Positions 7,876-17,247 are shown, counted from the stretch's first letter. The stretch is 64,000 nucleotides of DNA from Actinokineospora auranticolor (GCF_002934265.1 NZ_PTIX01000001.1:744001-808000), one strand, 5' to 3'. The notes: generated by a model from the sequence alone, not told the origin. Numbers and translations are program-made.

Positions 7876-9120
7876 TCAGCCGAACAGGTCGTCACCCCAG
7901 AACCGGCCCTCCGCCAACCCCGGCGGGCAGGCGAAGTGACCGGAGCCGGTGTGCTCCAGGTACTCCATCATCCGGTCGTGCGCGGACAGCGCCTGCTGCA
8001 TCGGGATGAACTGCTTGCGCGAGTCCCGGTTGAAGCAGACGAAGAACAACCCCGCGTCCAGGTGGCCCAACCCGTCGGACCCGTCGGTGAAGTTGTAGCC
8101 GCGACGCAGGATCCGGGCGCCGCCGAGGCTCTCCGCCGACGCCAGCCGGATGTGCGAGTCGTCCGGGATCAGCGGCACCCCGCCCGCGCCCCGCACGTGC
8201 AGGTCCACCGGGTCGAACTCGGCCGTCTGGCCCAGGGGCGCGCCGGAACCCTTGGCGCGGCCGACGATGTCCTCCTGCTCGGCCAGCGACGTGCGGTCCC
8301 AGATCTCGATGTGCATCCGGATCCGGCGGGCCACCAGGTACGTGCCGCCGACCATCCACCGCGGACCCTCGGTGACCCAGACGTGCTCCGCGAGCGCGGC
8401 CGGGTCCTCCGCCTTGAGGTTGTTGGTGCCGTCCTTGAAGCCGAACAGGTTGCGCGGGGTGGCCTGCGCGGTCGAGGTCGACGACGTGCGCCCGAACCCC
8501 AGCTGCGACCAGCGCACCGCGACCTTGCCGAAGCCGATGCGCGCCAGGTTGCGGATCGCGTGCACCGCCACCTGCGGGTCGTTCGCGCACGCCTGCACGC
8601 AGATGTCCCCGCCACCGCGCTTGGCGTCGAGGTCGTCGCCGCGGAAGTGCGGCAGGTCGACCAGCGCTTCCGGCCGCCGGTCGGCCAGGCCGAACCGGTC
8701 GTCGAACAGCGACGGGCCGAACCCGATGGTCAGCGTCAACGCCGACGCGGGCAGGTCCAGCGCCTCCCCTGTGTCCGCGGGCGGCGCCTGGCGCGATCCG
8801 CCCACGGCACCGCCCTCGGCGGCCTCCCGGCCCGCCGTCATCCGCTCCGCCGCGGCCGTCCACTCGCGCAGCAGCTCCACCAGCGCGCCCCGGTCCCGCG
8901 TCGTCACGTCGAAGGCGACGAAGTGCATCCGGTCCTGCGCGGGCGTGATGATCCCCGCCTGGTGCTGACCCCGGAACGGCACCGGCGCCGACGGATCCGG
9001 TCCCCGGGGCGCGGGCGCCGGTTCACCCGAGGCGAGCACCCCGGCCGCCGCGCCGATCCCGACGGCCGCGACCCCCGCGCCCGCCAGACCCAGTACTCCC
9101 CGCCGCGACAGTCCGCTCAC
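7876..9120 (-). CDS. efeB: Dye-decolorizing peroxidase / deferrochelatase EfeB
   Basis: A 414-residue Tat-exported heme enzyme, the peroxidase part of the EfeUOB iron-uptake system. The N-terminus carries a twin-arginine signal (SRRGVLGLAGAGVAAV). The DyP family motif GxxDG is seen as FGFKDGTNN and the heme-ligand region as DDSHIRLAS, with the late ILRRGYNFTDG block. EfeB acts outside the membrane, oxidising ferrous iron or releasing iron from heme. The GTG start (9118-9120) overlaps the efeO stop by four bases (GTGA), so the gene is translationally coupled and is last in the operon efeU-efeO-efeB. Length is normal. Confidence 0.93.
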   Translation of the reverse strand: MSGLSRRGVLGLAGAGVAAVGIGAAAGVLASGEPAPAPRGPDPSAPVPFRGQHQAGIITPAQDRMHFVAFDVTTRDRGALVELLREWTAAAERMTAGREAAEGGAVGGSRQAPPADTGEALDLPASALTLTIGFGPSLFDDRFGLADRRPEALVDLPHFRGDDLDAKRGGGDICVQACANDPQVAVHAIRNLARIGFGKVAVRWSQLGFGRTSSTSTAQATPRNLFGFKDGTNNLKAEDPAALAEHVWVTEGPRWMVGGTYLVARRIRMHIEIWDRTSLAEQEDIVGRAKGSGAPLGQTAEFDPVDLHVRGAGGVPLIPDDSHIRLASAESLGGARILRRGYNFTDGSDGLGHLDAGLFFVCFNRDSRKQFIPMQQALSAHDRMMEYLEHTGSGHFACPPGLAEGRFWGDDLFG

Positions 9121-10253
9121 TTCTGGGCCACCACCTCGGCGACCTTGCTGATCGGCTCGCCGAGCGCGTCCACGGCCTCGGCGAACGCCTTGACCTCCGC
9201 CGCGGACAGGTCCGTGTAGAGCTTGAACCCGTCACCGGCGCGCTGCTTGTCCAGCAGCGACTGGACCGCGGCGAACCGCTCGTCGATGGTCTTGGCCAGC
9301 GCGGCGTCCCGGCCCTCCACGACCGGCCGCAGCGCCGCGACCGCCGCCTTCGAACCCTCCACGTTGGCCTGGAAGTCCCACAGGTCGGTGTGCGAGAAGG
9401 TGTCCTCCTCGCCGGTGATCTTGCCGGTGGCCACCTCGTCGAGCAGCTCCTTGGCGCCGTTGGCCAGCTGCAGCGGGGTCAGCTCGACGGTCTTGGCCCG
9501 GTTGACGATCTCCGTCACGTCGGTCTGCAGCTGGTCGGCGACCTTGCCGCTGTCGGCCCGCAGGCCGCTGACCCACAGGTCCTTCTCCAGCCGGTGGAAG
9601 CCGGTGAACTCCTGCCCGGGCTCCAGGTCGGCCTCGCGGGCGTCGATCCTCGGGTCGAGGTCGCCGAAGCTCTCCGCGACCGGCTCGATGCGCTCCCAGT
9701 AGGTCCGCGCGACCGGGAACAGCGCCTTGGCCTCGTCGACCTTGCCCGCCTTGACCGCCGCGACGAACTCGGCGGTCTTGGTCTGGAGAGGCTCCACCTG
9801 CGCGTTGACGTAGCGCTGGTAGCCCTTGGTCGCCTCGCCGAGCTGGGTGTTCGCGTCGGCCTGGCGGGCCGCGGCGCCCTTGACGGTGAACTCGGCGCGG
9901 ATGCCGTCGCCGGTCATGCCGGGGCGGCACGAGGTCTGGTACTTGCCGCCGTCGGCCACCTCGACGATCAGCTTGCGGGTCAGGCCGGGGGTGATGTTCT
10001 CGACCTCGCCCATGATCCGGTCGCCCTCGCCGTAGAGGTAGAACTCGGTCACCCGGCTGCCGCCGTTGGTCACCTCGAAGGTGATCGTGCCCGCGTCCGC
10101 CTCGGCGCGCGCCACCCCGCACGCGTCGTCCTTGGCCTGCACCGCGATGGGACCGCCCGCGCCGCCGGGCGCGGCGCCGCTGTCCCCGCACGCGGTCAGG
10201 GTCACCAGGGCGGCGACGCCGGTGAGGCAGGCGCGGAGGGGTCTGGCGGTCAC
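9117..10253 (-). CDS. efeO: Iron-uptake lipoprotein EfeO (cupredoxin + M75 imelysin-like)
   Basis: A 378-residue exported protein. The start is GTG 10251-10253, overlapping the efeU stop by four bases. A signal with lipobox (LVTLTAC, Cys near residue 21) suggests a membrane-anchored lipoprotein. Residues about 35-125 form an N-terminal cupredoxin-like domain (ITFEVTNGG, EFYLYGEGDRIMGEVENITPG); residues about 140-375 form the M75/imelysin-like helical domain with the HxxE motif in GFHRLEKDLW. EfeO is thought to bind ferrous or ferric iron and pass it to EfeU. It carries both domains, as full-length EfeO proteins do. Confidence 0.93.
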   Translation of the reverse strand: MTARPLRACLTGVAALVTLTACGDSGAAPGGAGGPIAVQAKDDACGVARAEADAGTITFEVTNGGSRVTEFYLYGEGDRIMGEVENITPGLTRKLIVEVADGGKYQTSCRPGMTGDGIRAEFTVKGAAARQADANTQLGEATKGYQRYVNAQVEPLQTKTAEFVAAVKAGKVDEAKALFPVARTYWERIEPVAESFGDLDPRIDAREADLEPGQEFTGFHRLEKDLWVSGLRADSGKVADQLQTDVTEIVNRAKTVELTPLQLANGAKELLDEVATGKITGEEDTFSHTDLWDFQANVEGSKAAVAALRPVVEGRDAALAKTIDERFAAVQSLLDKQRAGDGFKLYTDLSAAEVKAFAEAVDALGEPISKVAEVVAQK

Positions 10254-11104
10254 TTCGATTCTCCTTGGGCGGTGGCAGTGGCGGGGACGGGCGCGGTGGT
10301 GCGCGCGGGTCGGAGGAAGAGGTAGAGCACGACCACGACGTAGATCGCCCAGGCCCAGGCCTGCAGCTTGGTGGTCTGCGCGGAGTAGTTGAAGATGCCC
10401 TTGAGCAGGGCGCCGTACCAGGAGTCCTCGGGTACCGGGCCGGACAGGTCGAACGCGTGCGACCGCAGACCGGGCAGCACGGCCGCCTCCTGGAGGTCGT
10501 GCAGGCCGTAGCCGAGCACCCCGGCCGCGACGAAGATCAGGAATACCCCGGTGATCTTGAAGAAGCGGGTGAGGTTGATCTTGATGGCGCCCCGGTAGAT
10601 CGCCCAGCCGAGCGCGACGGCCAGCGCGATGCCGATCAGGAAACCGATCAGCGGTCCGCTGTCGCGGCCCGCGGACTGCGCGGTGGCGTAGAAGAAGACC
10701 GCGGTTTCCAGCCCCTCGCGGCCCACGGAGAGGAATGCCACGACGACGACCGCGACCGGGCCGATGGCGACCGCGTCGGAGAGCTTCCCGCGCAGTTCCC
10801 CGCTGATCTTGCGGGCCGTGTTGCGCATCCAGAACACCATGCCGGTGACGAACACCACGGCCAGCAGCGACATCGCGCCGCCGAAGGTCTCCTGCGCCTC
10901 GAAGGGGAGGTGCGCGCTGGTGAACGTTATGACCGCGCCGACCAGCACGGACAGCAGCACGGCCGCCGCGACGCCCGCCCACACCCACTTCAGCGCGCCC
11001 CGGCGCTCGGTGCGCACGAGGTACGCGAGCAGAATGCTCACCACCAGCGCGGCCTCCAGGCCCTCGCGCAGGCCGAGCAGCGCGCCCGTGAACGCGTATT
11101 CCAT
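10250..11104 (-). CDS. efeU: Ferrous iron permease EfeU (FTR1 family)
   Basis: A 284-residue integral membrane protein with seven predicted helices. Both REXXE iron-binding motifs of the FTR1 family are intact: REGLE near residue 13 in helix 1 and REGLE again in SVGREGLETAVFFYAT in helix 4. It moves iron across the cytoplasmic membrane. ATG 11102-11104 is chosen because GGGAGGTGACC stands just upstream; a start 12 codons earlier is less likely. First gene of the efeU-efeO-efeB operon. Two iron-box-like sites lie upstream (11133-11176), so repression by an IdeR/DtxR-type regulator in iron-rich conditions is likely. Confidence 0.93.
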   Translation of the reverse strand: MEYAFTGALLGLREGLEAALVVSILLAYLVRTERRGALKWVWAGVAAAVLLSVLVGAVITFTSAHLPFEAQETFGGAMSLLAVVFVTGMVFWMRNTARKISGELRGKLSDAVAIGPVAVVVVAFLSVGREGLETAVFFYATAQSAGRDSGPLIGFLIGIALAVALGWAIYRGAIKINLTRFFKITGVFLIFVAAGVLGYGLHDLQEAAVLPGLRSHAFDLSGPVPEDSWYGALLKGIFNYSAQTTKLQAWAWAIYVVVVLYLFLRPARTTAPVPATATAQGESK

Positions 11105-11132
11105 GGTCACCTCCCGTCCGGCCGTCAGCTGA

Positions 11133-11176
11133 TCAGCCAAGGCTTACCTGAGGAAACGTAGGTAAGGCTTGGCTCA
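11133..11176 (-). promoter_or_regulatory. Two IdeR/DtxR-like iron boxes upstream of efeU
   Basis: Two 19-base sites (11133-11151 and 11158-11176) each match 13 of 19 positions of the DtxR/IdeR consensus TTAGGTTAGGCTAACCTAA by my count. They are near mirror images: CAAGGCTTACCT on one side and AGGTAAGGCTTG on the other. They sit 29-72 bases ahead of the efeU start. Iron-dependent repression is the expected meaning. Confidence 0.65.
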
Positions 11177-11321
11177 ATTGTCCAGTGCGACGCGCGCTAC
11201 ACCAACCGGTTGATCAGCGAAAATGTCCGGATCGTCCTCGATACCGCCGACTCGGGTCCGCGCCAGGGGTATAACAAATCGGTAGCCTGCCGGAGACGGG
11301 TTGGTGTGGGAGGGTGTCGGG

Positions 11322-12914
11322 GTGCGGGAGTTGCGGGCCGGCGATCCCACGCGGATCGGTGACTTCGCGCTGGTCGCCCGCCTCGGCCGGGGCGCCATGG
11401 GCACGGTCTTCCTGGGCCGGTCGCCGGGCGGTCGCCCGGTCGCGGTGAAGGTCGCCCGCGCCGAACTGGCCGACGACCCCGCCTTCCGCGCCCGCTTCCG
11501 CCAGGAGATCGATATGGCCCGCGCGGTCGGCGGCTTCTGGACGGCCGCGGTCGTCGGCGCCGACCCGGACGCCGAGCGGCCCTGGCTGGCCACCGAGTAC
11601 GTCGCGGGCCCGACCCTGTCCGAGGCGGTCTCGACGAACGGGCCCCTGGCCGAGCCGGTGGTGCGCGCCCTGATGGCAGGCCTGGCGGAGGCGCTGGCCG
11701 CCATCCACGGCGCGGGCCTGGTGCACCGCGACCTGAAACCGTCGAACGTGCTGCTCGCCGCCGACGGCCCGCGCGTGATCGATTTCGGCATCGCCAAGGC
11801 CGTGCGCGGCGCGGGCCTGACGCTGACCGGGATGGTCTTCGGCACCCCGGGCTACCTCTCCCCGGAGCAGATCTCGGGCACCGAGGTCGGCCCGGCCTGC
11901 GACGTCTTCGCCCTGGGCGCGGTCATGGTGTTCGCCGCGACGGGGCGCGGGCCGTTCGGGGAGGGCGAGATCCCCGCGCTGCTCTACCGCGCGGTGCACA
12001 CGGGCCCGGACCTCACCGGCGTCCCCCGGGAACTGCGCCCAGTGGTGTCCCGGTGCCTGAACGTGCGGCCGGAGCTGCGCCCCACCCCGGCGGACCTGCT
12101 GGCCGAAGCGGGTACCGCCACCACCGGCGACTGGCTGCCGGGCTCGGTGCTGGCCATGGTCGACGAGCGCACGACCGCCCTGCGCGCCCACCCCGCGCCC
12201 CGCCGCCCCACCCTCGTGGACACCCCGTCGGGCGCCGACCCCGCCCGGGTCGCCGACGCCACGGCCGCCGCCCGGGCCGCCGAGTCGGCGCGCGCCGCCG
12301 ACTCCGCCCGGGCGGCGAGGGCGGCCGAGGAGGCCCGGACCGCCGCCGCGGCCCGCGCCGAGCGGGTCCGCCTCGCGACGGCCAAGGCCGCCGAACTGGT
12401 CCGCGCCCGCACGGCGGCGGCGAGCGCCCCGGCGGTGTTCGCCAAGTCCCGACTGCCCGACCTCGCGCGGGCGCTGCTGGTCGGGTGCGGGGCGGTGGTC
12501 TTCGGCGTCGGCGCGGCTTATGGCGTCGATCGCGGCGACCACGCGCTGGCGGCGGGTCTCACGGTCGCGACGGTCCTCATGGCCCTGTCGGCCCTGCGGT
12601 CCCTCTACCGCGTCCTCCGGGCCAAGCCGCGGTCGGTGGAGATCTCCCCGTCCGGCCTGGTCATCCGCGATACCGCCGACAGCCGGACCATGGCCTGGTC
12701 GGAGATCGGCCGGGTGGAACTGGTCGCCGACGGCCGCGAGACCTGGCTGGTCGTCTGGCCCCGGGACCCCAAGGACCAGGCAGGCGGGCTGGGCAAACGC
12801 CACTCCCGCAGGCACGGCGGCTTCCGCGTCCTCCCCGTGCGGGGCCCACGGCAGATCGACGACCTCAGCGACGCGCTCCAGCGCCACGGTGGTCGGCTGT
12901 TCGTTATCACCTGA
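11322..12914 (+). CDS. Membrane-anchored Ser/Thr protein kinase with C-terminal PH-like segment
   Basis: About 530 residues from GTG 11322 (GGAGGG upstream). The kinase domain (residues 12-270) is complete: glycine loop LGRGAMG, catalytic Lys43 in VAVKVAR, HRDLKPSN with catalytic Asp137, DFG Asp154, and the activation-segment end GTPGYLSPEQ. Residues about 305-370 are an Ala/Arg/Glu-rich helical, likely coiled-coil, linker. One or two membrane helices follow (residues 385-430: ALLVGCGAVVFGVGAAYGV, LTVATVLMALSAL), then a short domain with VEISPSGLVIRDTADSRT and WSEIGRVELVADG, which resembles the PH-like fold of small bacterial membrane proteins. The order kinase, coiled coil, TM, PH-like is not the common PknB layout. 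Its stop is about 95 bases before the dioxygenase-like gene. Confidence 0.88.
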   Translation: MRELRAGDPTRIGDFALVARLGRGAMGTVFLGRSPGGRPVAVKVARAELADDPAFRARFRQEIDMARAVGGFWTAAVVGADPDAERPWLATEYVAGPTLSEAVSTNGPLAEPVVRALMAGLAEALAAIHGAGLVHRDLKPSNVLLAADGPRVIDFGIAKAVRGAGLTLTGMVFGTPGYLSPEQISGTEVGPACDVFALGAVMVFAATGRGPFGEGEIPALLYRAVHTGPDLTGVPRELRPVVSRCLNVRPELRPTPADLLAEAGTATTGDWLPGSVLAMVDERTTALRAHPAPRRPTLVDTPSGADPARVADATAAARAAESARAADSARAARAAEEARTAAAARAERVRLATAKAAELVRARTAAASAPAVFAKSRLPDLARALLVGCGAVVFGVGAAYGVDRGDHALAAGLTVATVLMALSALRSLYRVLRAKPRSVEISPSGLVIRDTADSRTMAWSEIGRVELVADGRETWLVVWPRDPKDQAGGLGKRHSRRHGGFRVLPVRGPRQIDDLSDALQRHGGRLFVIT

Positions 12915-13008
12915 TCAGGTGGTGTGCGGGGGCGTTGCCACCGGGTTTCCGTGCCGTGGGTCGCGCTCCTCGTGCGGGGGCCAAGGGGGTCGTACCAGGA
13001 TTCGCCGT

Positions 13009-13983
13009 ATGAACCCGACGTACGAGGGCAGGCCCCTGGCCCGCCCGGACGACGAGGTCGTGGACCAGGGTTTGGCCTTCGACATCGCGACCCTGTTCGA
13101 CCGCCGACGCGCCCTGCGCTTCCTGGGGTTGGGCGCCGCGGGGGCGGCCCTGGCCGGGTGCGGCACGAGCGAGACCCCGGGCGGCGCGACCACCACGACG
13201 ACCGCGTCGACCGCGTCGACCGCCACCGCCGACGGCTCGACGGCCGGGGGCGAGATCCCCGACGAGACCGCGGGCCCTTATCCGGGCGACGGCTCGAACG
13301 GTCCCGACGTCCTGGAGCAGAGCGGCGTGGTCCGCGGTGACATCCGGTCGAGCTTCGGCGGCTCCACCACCACCGCCGAGGGCGTCCCGATGACCCTGGA
13401 GCTGGCGGTGGCCGACCTCTCCGCGGGCGGCTCGGCCCTGGTGGGCGCCGCCGTGTACGTCTGGCACTGCAACCGCGACGGCGAGTACTCCCTGTACGGC
13501 AAGGGCATCGAGAACGAGAACTACCTGCGCGGCGTCCAGATCACCGACACCGCGGGCAAGGTCCGCTTCACCAGCGTCTTCCCCGCCTGCTACGACGGCA
13601 GGTGGCCGCACATCCACTTCGAGGTCTACCCGGACCAGGCGGCCATCACGGACTCGACCAAGGCCCTGGCCACCTCCCAGGTAGCGCTCCCGCAGGACAC
13701 CTGCAAGATCGTCTACGCGACAACGGGCTACACCGCCTCGCTGACCAACCTCGCCAAGGTCAACCTCACCACGGACAACGTCTTCGGCGACGACGGCGCG
13801 GCCCTCCAACTCGCCACCGTCACCGGAGACGCGACGAGCGGCTTCACCGTCACCCTCCCGGTCCGCATCGACCCCACCACAGCCCCCGCCGGCGGCAGTG
13901 CCCCCGGCGGCGGTACACCTCCCAGCGGCGGTCCAGGTGGCGGTGGCAAACCACCCAGCGGCGGGATGCCCCCAACCCGCTGA
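13009..13983 (+). CDS. Exported intradiol ring-cleavage dioxygenase-like protein
   Basis: A 324-residue protein. The N-terminus has a twin-arginine-like region (DRRRALRFLGLGAAGAALAGC) ending in a lipobox, so it is probably a Tat-exported lipoprotein. A Thr/Ser-rich linker follows, then an intradiol dioxygenase fold (residues about 85-270): ETAGPYPGDGSNGPDVL, the turn VYVWHCNRDGEYSLYG and RWPHIHFEVYPD. The ligands of the family's iron (two Tyr, two His) appear as Tyr in GPYPG or YSLYG, and His in VWHC and HIHFE. It ends in a Gly/Pro-rich low-complexity tail (residues 280-324). Secreted relatives act on catechol-like or lignin-derived compounds, but the substrate here is unknown. Confidence 0.8.
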   Translation: MNPTYEGRPLARPDDEVVDQGLAFDIATLFDRRRALRFLGLGAAGAALAGCGTSETPGGATTTTTASTASTATADGSTAGGEIPDETAGPYPGDGSNGPDVLEQSGVVRGDIRSSFGGSTTTAEGVPMTLELAVADLSAGGSALVGAAVYVWHCNRDGEYSLYGKGIENENYLRGVQITDTAGKVRFTSVFPACYDGRWPHIHFEVYPDQAAITDSTKALATSQVALPQDTCKIVYATTGYTASLTNLAKVNLTTDNVFGDDGAALQLATVTGDATSGFTVTLPVRIDPTTAPAGGSAPGGGTPPSGGPGGGGKPPSGGMPPTR

Positions 13984-14042
13984 CGGTCCGCGCCTCCGGC
14001 CCCAAAGCCCGGCGTGGTCGAACCATCGCTCAACGCGGCGCG

Positions 14043-14069
14043 AGGGGTCCCCGGAACAAGGGAACCCCT
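14043..14069. terminator. Hairpin between convergent genes
   Basis: AGGGGTCCCC and GGGAACCCCT form a ten-base stem with one mismatch and a seven-base loop, followed by GTTTT. It lies between the dioxygenase-like gene and the convergent peptidase gene and fits an intrinsic terminator for the rightward transcript. Confidence 0.55.
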
Positions 14070-14140
14070 GTTTTCTGATTCTACCTGGGAAAACCGAGCG
14101 GCCGAGGCCGCGGAAGCGCGCCTGTGGACAACTCGCGGGG

Positions 14141-15451
14141 TCAGCCGGAGAGGAAGCGGTCCAGGACCTCGACGCCGAAGCGGAGGCCGTCGACCGGCAC
14201 CCGCTCGTCCACCCCGTGCGCCATCGCCCGGTAGTCGAAGCCCTCGGGCAGGAGCAGTGGGGCGAAGCCGAAGCACTCCACGCCCAGGCGGGAGAAGGCC
14301 TTGGCGTCCGTGCCGCCGCCCATGCAGTACGGGACGACCACCGCCGCCGGGTCGTGGGTGCGCAGCGCCACGGCCATCGCGTCGAACCAGGGGGAGTCGA
14401 CGCGGGCCTGGACCGGGGGTTGGTGGGAGATGAACTCGCGGCGGACGCCGGGGCCCAGGAGGCGGTCCACGTCGGCCAGCAGGTCGTCCTGGGTGCCGGG
14501 CAGGACCCGGGTGTCGACCTGGGCCTGGGCCACGCTCGGGATCACGTTGACCTTGTAGCCCGCCGACAGCACCGTCGGTCGCGTGCTGTTGCGCACCGTG
14601 TTCTCCACCAGCTTCGCCGCCGGGCCGAACCGGGCGATCGTCGCCGCCACGCCCTCCTCCGTCGCCAGGTCGACCGGCACCCCCAACGCCGCCGCCGTCC
14701 GCTCGATGAACGCCCGCACCGCCGGGGTCAGCCGCACCGGCCACGGGTGCGCCGCCAGCCGGTGCAGGGCGTCCACCAGCTTCACCACCGCGTTGTCGTC
14801 GTTGCGCCGCGACCCGTGCCCGGCGCGCCCGGTCGCGGTCAGCAGCAGGTGTGACACCCCCCGCTCCGCCGTTCCCACCGGGTACAGCCGCACCAGCGAC
14901 CCGTCCGGCCGCCGCACCGGGACGGTGTGACCGCCGGACTCGCCGATCGCGGCGGCGCAGCCCTCGAACAGGTCGGCGTGGTCGTCGACCAGCCAGTGCG
15001 CGCCGTAGAAGCCGGTGTCCTCCTCGTCCGCGACGAAGGCCAGCACGACGTCGCGCTCCGGCACCCGCCCCTCCTCGGCCCAGCGGGCGGCCACGGTCAG
15101 CACCGTCGCGACCATGTCCTTCATGTCCACGGCGCCGCGGCCCCACACCCAGCCGTCCCGGATCTCACCCGCGAAGGGGTGCACCGCCCACTCGTCCGCG
15201 TCGGCGGGCACGACGTCGAGGTGGGCGTGCACCAGCAGCGCGGGCAGCTCCGGTCGCGCTCCGCTGACCCTGGTGACCACGTTGCTGCGGCCGGGAGCCC
15301 GCTCCAGCAGCCGCGGCTTGAGCCCCGCGTCGGTGAGCCGGTCGGCCACCAGCTCGGCCGCGGCGCGCTCGCCGGTGGCCTGGCCGTGGCCGCGGTTGGT
15401 GGTGTCGAACCTGATCAGCCGCGCGCACAGGTCCTCGACCGGCTCGATCAC
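14141..15451 (-). CDS. M20/M25/M40 family metallopeptidase
   Basis: A 436-residue cytosolic zinc peptidase/deacylase. The start GTG 15449-15451 is set by GGGAGG seven bases upstream; the longer open frame is not coding. The metal site residues are visible: HAHLDVVPAD (first His/Asp), the bridging Asp in GRGAVDMKDM, the catalytic Glu pair in FVADEEDTGFYG, the downstream Glu/Asp in IGESGG, and the last His in MAHGVDERV. A dimerisation/lid domain spans about 200-320 (TATGRAGHGSRRNDDNAVVKL). The family includes aminoacylases, dipeptidases and succinyl-diaminopimelate desuccinylases; this one resembles the general M20 group seen in actinobacteria. Confidence 0.88.
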   Translation of the reverse strand: MIEPVEDLCARLIRFDTTNRGHGQATGERAAAELVADRLTDAGLKPRLLERAPGRSNVVTRVSGARPELPALLVHAHLDVVPADADEWAVHPFAGEIRDGWVWGRGAVDMKDMVATVLTVAARWAEEGRVPERDVVLAFVADEEDTGFYGAHWLVDDHADLFEGCAAAIGESGGHTVPVRRPDGSLVRLYPVGTAERGVSHLLLTATGRAGHGSRRNDDNAVVKLVDALHRLAAHPWPVRLTPAVRAFIERTAAALGVPVDLATEEGVAATIARFGPAAKLVENTVRNSTRPTVLSAGYKVNVIPSVAQAQVDTRVLPGTQDDLLADVDRLLGPGVRREFISHQPPVQARVDSPWFDAMAVALRTHDPAAVVVPYCMGGGTDAKAFSRLGVECFGFAPLLLPEGFDYRAMAHGVDERVPVDGLRFGVEVLDRFLSG

Positions 15452-15636
15452 GGGGGCCTCCCACGGGGGTCGGGTCGGGGCGTCTCCGCGCTCCACACTG
15501 CGCACCCCGGCCGTCCGTCGCAACGCGAACCACGCCGTTCGGCGGCGACCGGGTGTGACCATCCGCACGCCGAAGGTGCGGCCGGACCGACCATTGCGCG
15601 GTGGGGCTCAGGTGGCCTGTGTAATCTCATCTCCCG

Positions 15637-17247
15637 ATGGCCACCAGCACCGATCCGTCCTCAGACCTGGAAACTTCCTTGGGCGCACAGAACGCAGACA
15701 CCGCAGGAGCACCGTCGGAGCCCGACGACACCGTCGACGACGGTCGCGCCGAGCACCCCGACGAGCGGCCCGGACCGCTGCCGGTGCGCACGATCGCGCT
15801 CGGCACCGCGGGCAGCCTGATGATCCTGCTCAGCGCGTTCGGGGCGGCCGGGGTGCTGGTCAACGACCCGGTACTGGGCCACGGCCCGCTGTCCTGGCTG
15901 CGCTACGGGCACGGCCAGATGCTGGCCACCGCGACCATCTACCTCGGCTTCGGCCTGGTGGTCTGGGCGTGGGTGCGGCTGGGACGGCACGTGCTGGCCG
16001 GTCGGGTGAGCTCCCGCCCCGTGCTGATCGCCGCCGCGGCCTGGATGGCGCCGCTGGTCATCTCGCCGCCGGTGTTCACCCGCGACGTGTTCTCCTACAT
16101 CGCCCAGGGCATGCTGCCGCTCTACGGGCAGGACCCGTACGTGGTCGGCCCGATCGTGCTGAGCATGCAGGACGTCGTGCAGAACGTGCACCCGTTCTGG
16201 CAGACCACCCCCGCGCCGTACGGGCCGCTGTTCATCCTGCTCGCCAAGGGCGTGGCGTGGGTGTCGGGCTCCAACATGATCCTCGGCGTCGTGCTGATGC
16301 GGATCGTGCTGATGGTCGGGCTCGTGCCGCTGCTGTGGGCGCTGCCCGGCCTGGTCCGCCACCTCGGCGGCCACCTGCCGACCACGCTGTGGCTGGCCGT
16401 GGCCGGTCCGATGACGGTCGTGCACCTGGTCGGCGGGCCGCACAACGACCTGATCATGGTCGGCCTGCTCGCCGCGGGCACCCTGTGCGTGCTCGAGCGC
16501 AGGCACGTCACCGGCATCGTGCTGGTCACGCTGGCCGCCGCGATCAAGGCGACCGCCATGATGGCCCTGCCGTTCCTGGTGTGGGTGTGGGCCGCGCACC
16601 TGGGGGCCACGTTCTGGCGCAACGCGTTCCGCGCGGTCGCCGCCGCGCTGGCCACCTTCCTCGTCACCTTCGGCGGCGTCACCCTGCTCGCGGGGGTGGA
16701 CCTGGGCTGGTTCAAGGCCCTGCAGGCGCCGACGATGATCGTCAACTGGCTGTCCATCCCGACCGCCGTCGGCGAGTTCGCCCACACCGTCGCGGACTTG
16801 TTCTTCGACGCGAACAAGGCCTGGTTCGTCAACACCGCCCGCGTCATCGGCGGCCTGGCGTTCTTCGTCATCGCCGCCCGCCAGTGGTGGCTCTCCCGGC
16901 ACGGCGGCTCCGACGCGGTCCGCCGGATGGCGTTCATCCTCTTCGCCCTCGCCGTGCTCTCGCCCGCGACCCTGCCGTGGTACGTGACCTGGGGCTTCGT
17001 CATCGGCGCCGCCCTGCCGTGGCAGCGCCGCCAGCTGGCGATCCTGGTCAGCGCCGGGGTGTTCCTGGTCCTGACCTACTCCCCGGCGGGCGAGGACCTG
17101 CTCTACAACTGGCCGTTCATCGCCTGCGCCATCGCGGGCTCGGTCCTGGCGGGCATCTCCCTGCTCCGCGTCGACCCGCTGGGCCTGTTCGGCCCCCGCC
17201 GCGAACTGGTCACCGTCGACGTCCCGACCCCGGCCGCCAAGGTCTGA
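15637..17247 (+). CDS. mptB: Polyprenol-phosphomannose-dependent alpha-1,6-mannosyltransferase (MptB-like)
   Basis: A 536-residue GT-C glycosyltransferase with about 13 membrane helices. After an acidic disordered N-terminus (1-45) come hydrophobic segments and the family blocks PPVFTRDVFSYIAQGMLPLYGQDPYV (Arg-Asp loop of the GT-C active site), NVHPFWQTTPAPYGPLF and HLVGGPHNDLIM. It ends with PATLPWYVTWG and a last helix pair. In Corynebacteriales MptB builds the mannan core of lipomannan using polyprenol-phosphomannose outside the membrane; related enzymes occur in other actinobacteria. It stands alone, divergent from the peptidase gene, and is followed by a terminator hairpin. Confidence 0.85.
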   Translation: MATSTDPSSDLETSLGAQNADTAGAPSEPDDTVDDGRAEHPDERPGPLPVRTIALGTAGSLMILLSAFGAAGVLVNDPVLGHGPLSWLRYGHGQMLATATIYLGFGLVVWAWVRLGRHVLAGRVSSRPVLIAAAAWMAPLVISPPVFTRDVFSYIAQGMLPLYGQDPYVVGPIVLSMQDVVQNVHPFWQTTPAPYGPLFILLAKGVAWVSGSNMILGVVLMRIVLMVGLVPLLWALPGLVRHLGGHLPTTLWLAVAGPMTVVHLVGGPHNDLIMVGLLAAGTLCVLERRHVTGIVLVTLAAAIKATAMMALPFLVWVWAAHLGATFWRNAFRAVAAALATFLVTFGGVTLLAGVDLGWFKALQAPTMIVNWLSIPTAVGEFAHTVADLFFDANKAWFVNTARVIGGLAFFVIAARQWWLSRHGGSDAVRRMAFILFALAVLSPATLPWYVTWGFVIGAALPWQRRQLAILVSAGVFLVLTYSPAGEDLLYNWPFIACAIAGSVLAGISLLRVDPLGLFGPRRELVTVDVPTPAAKV

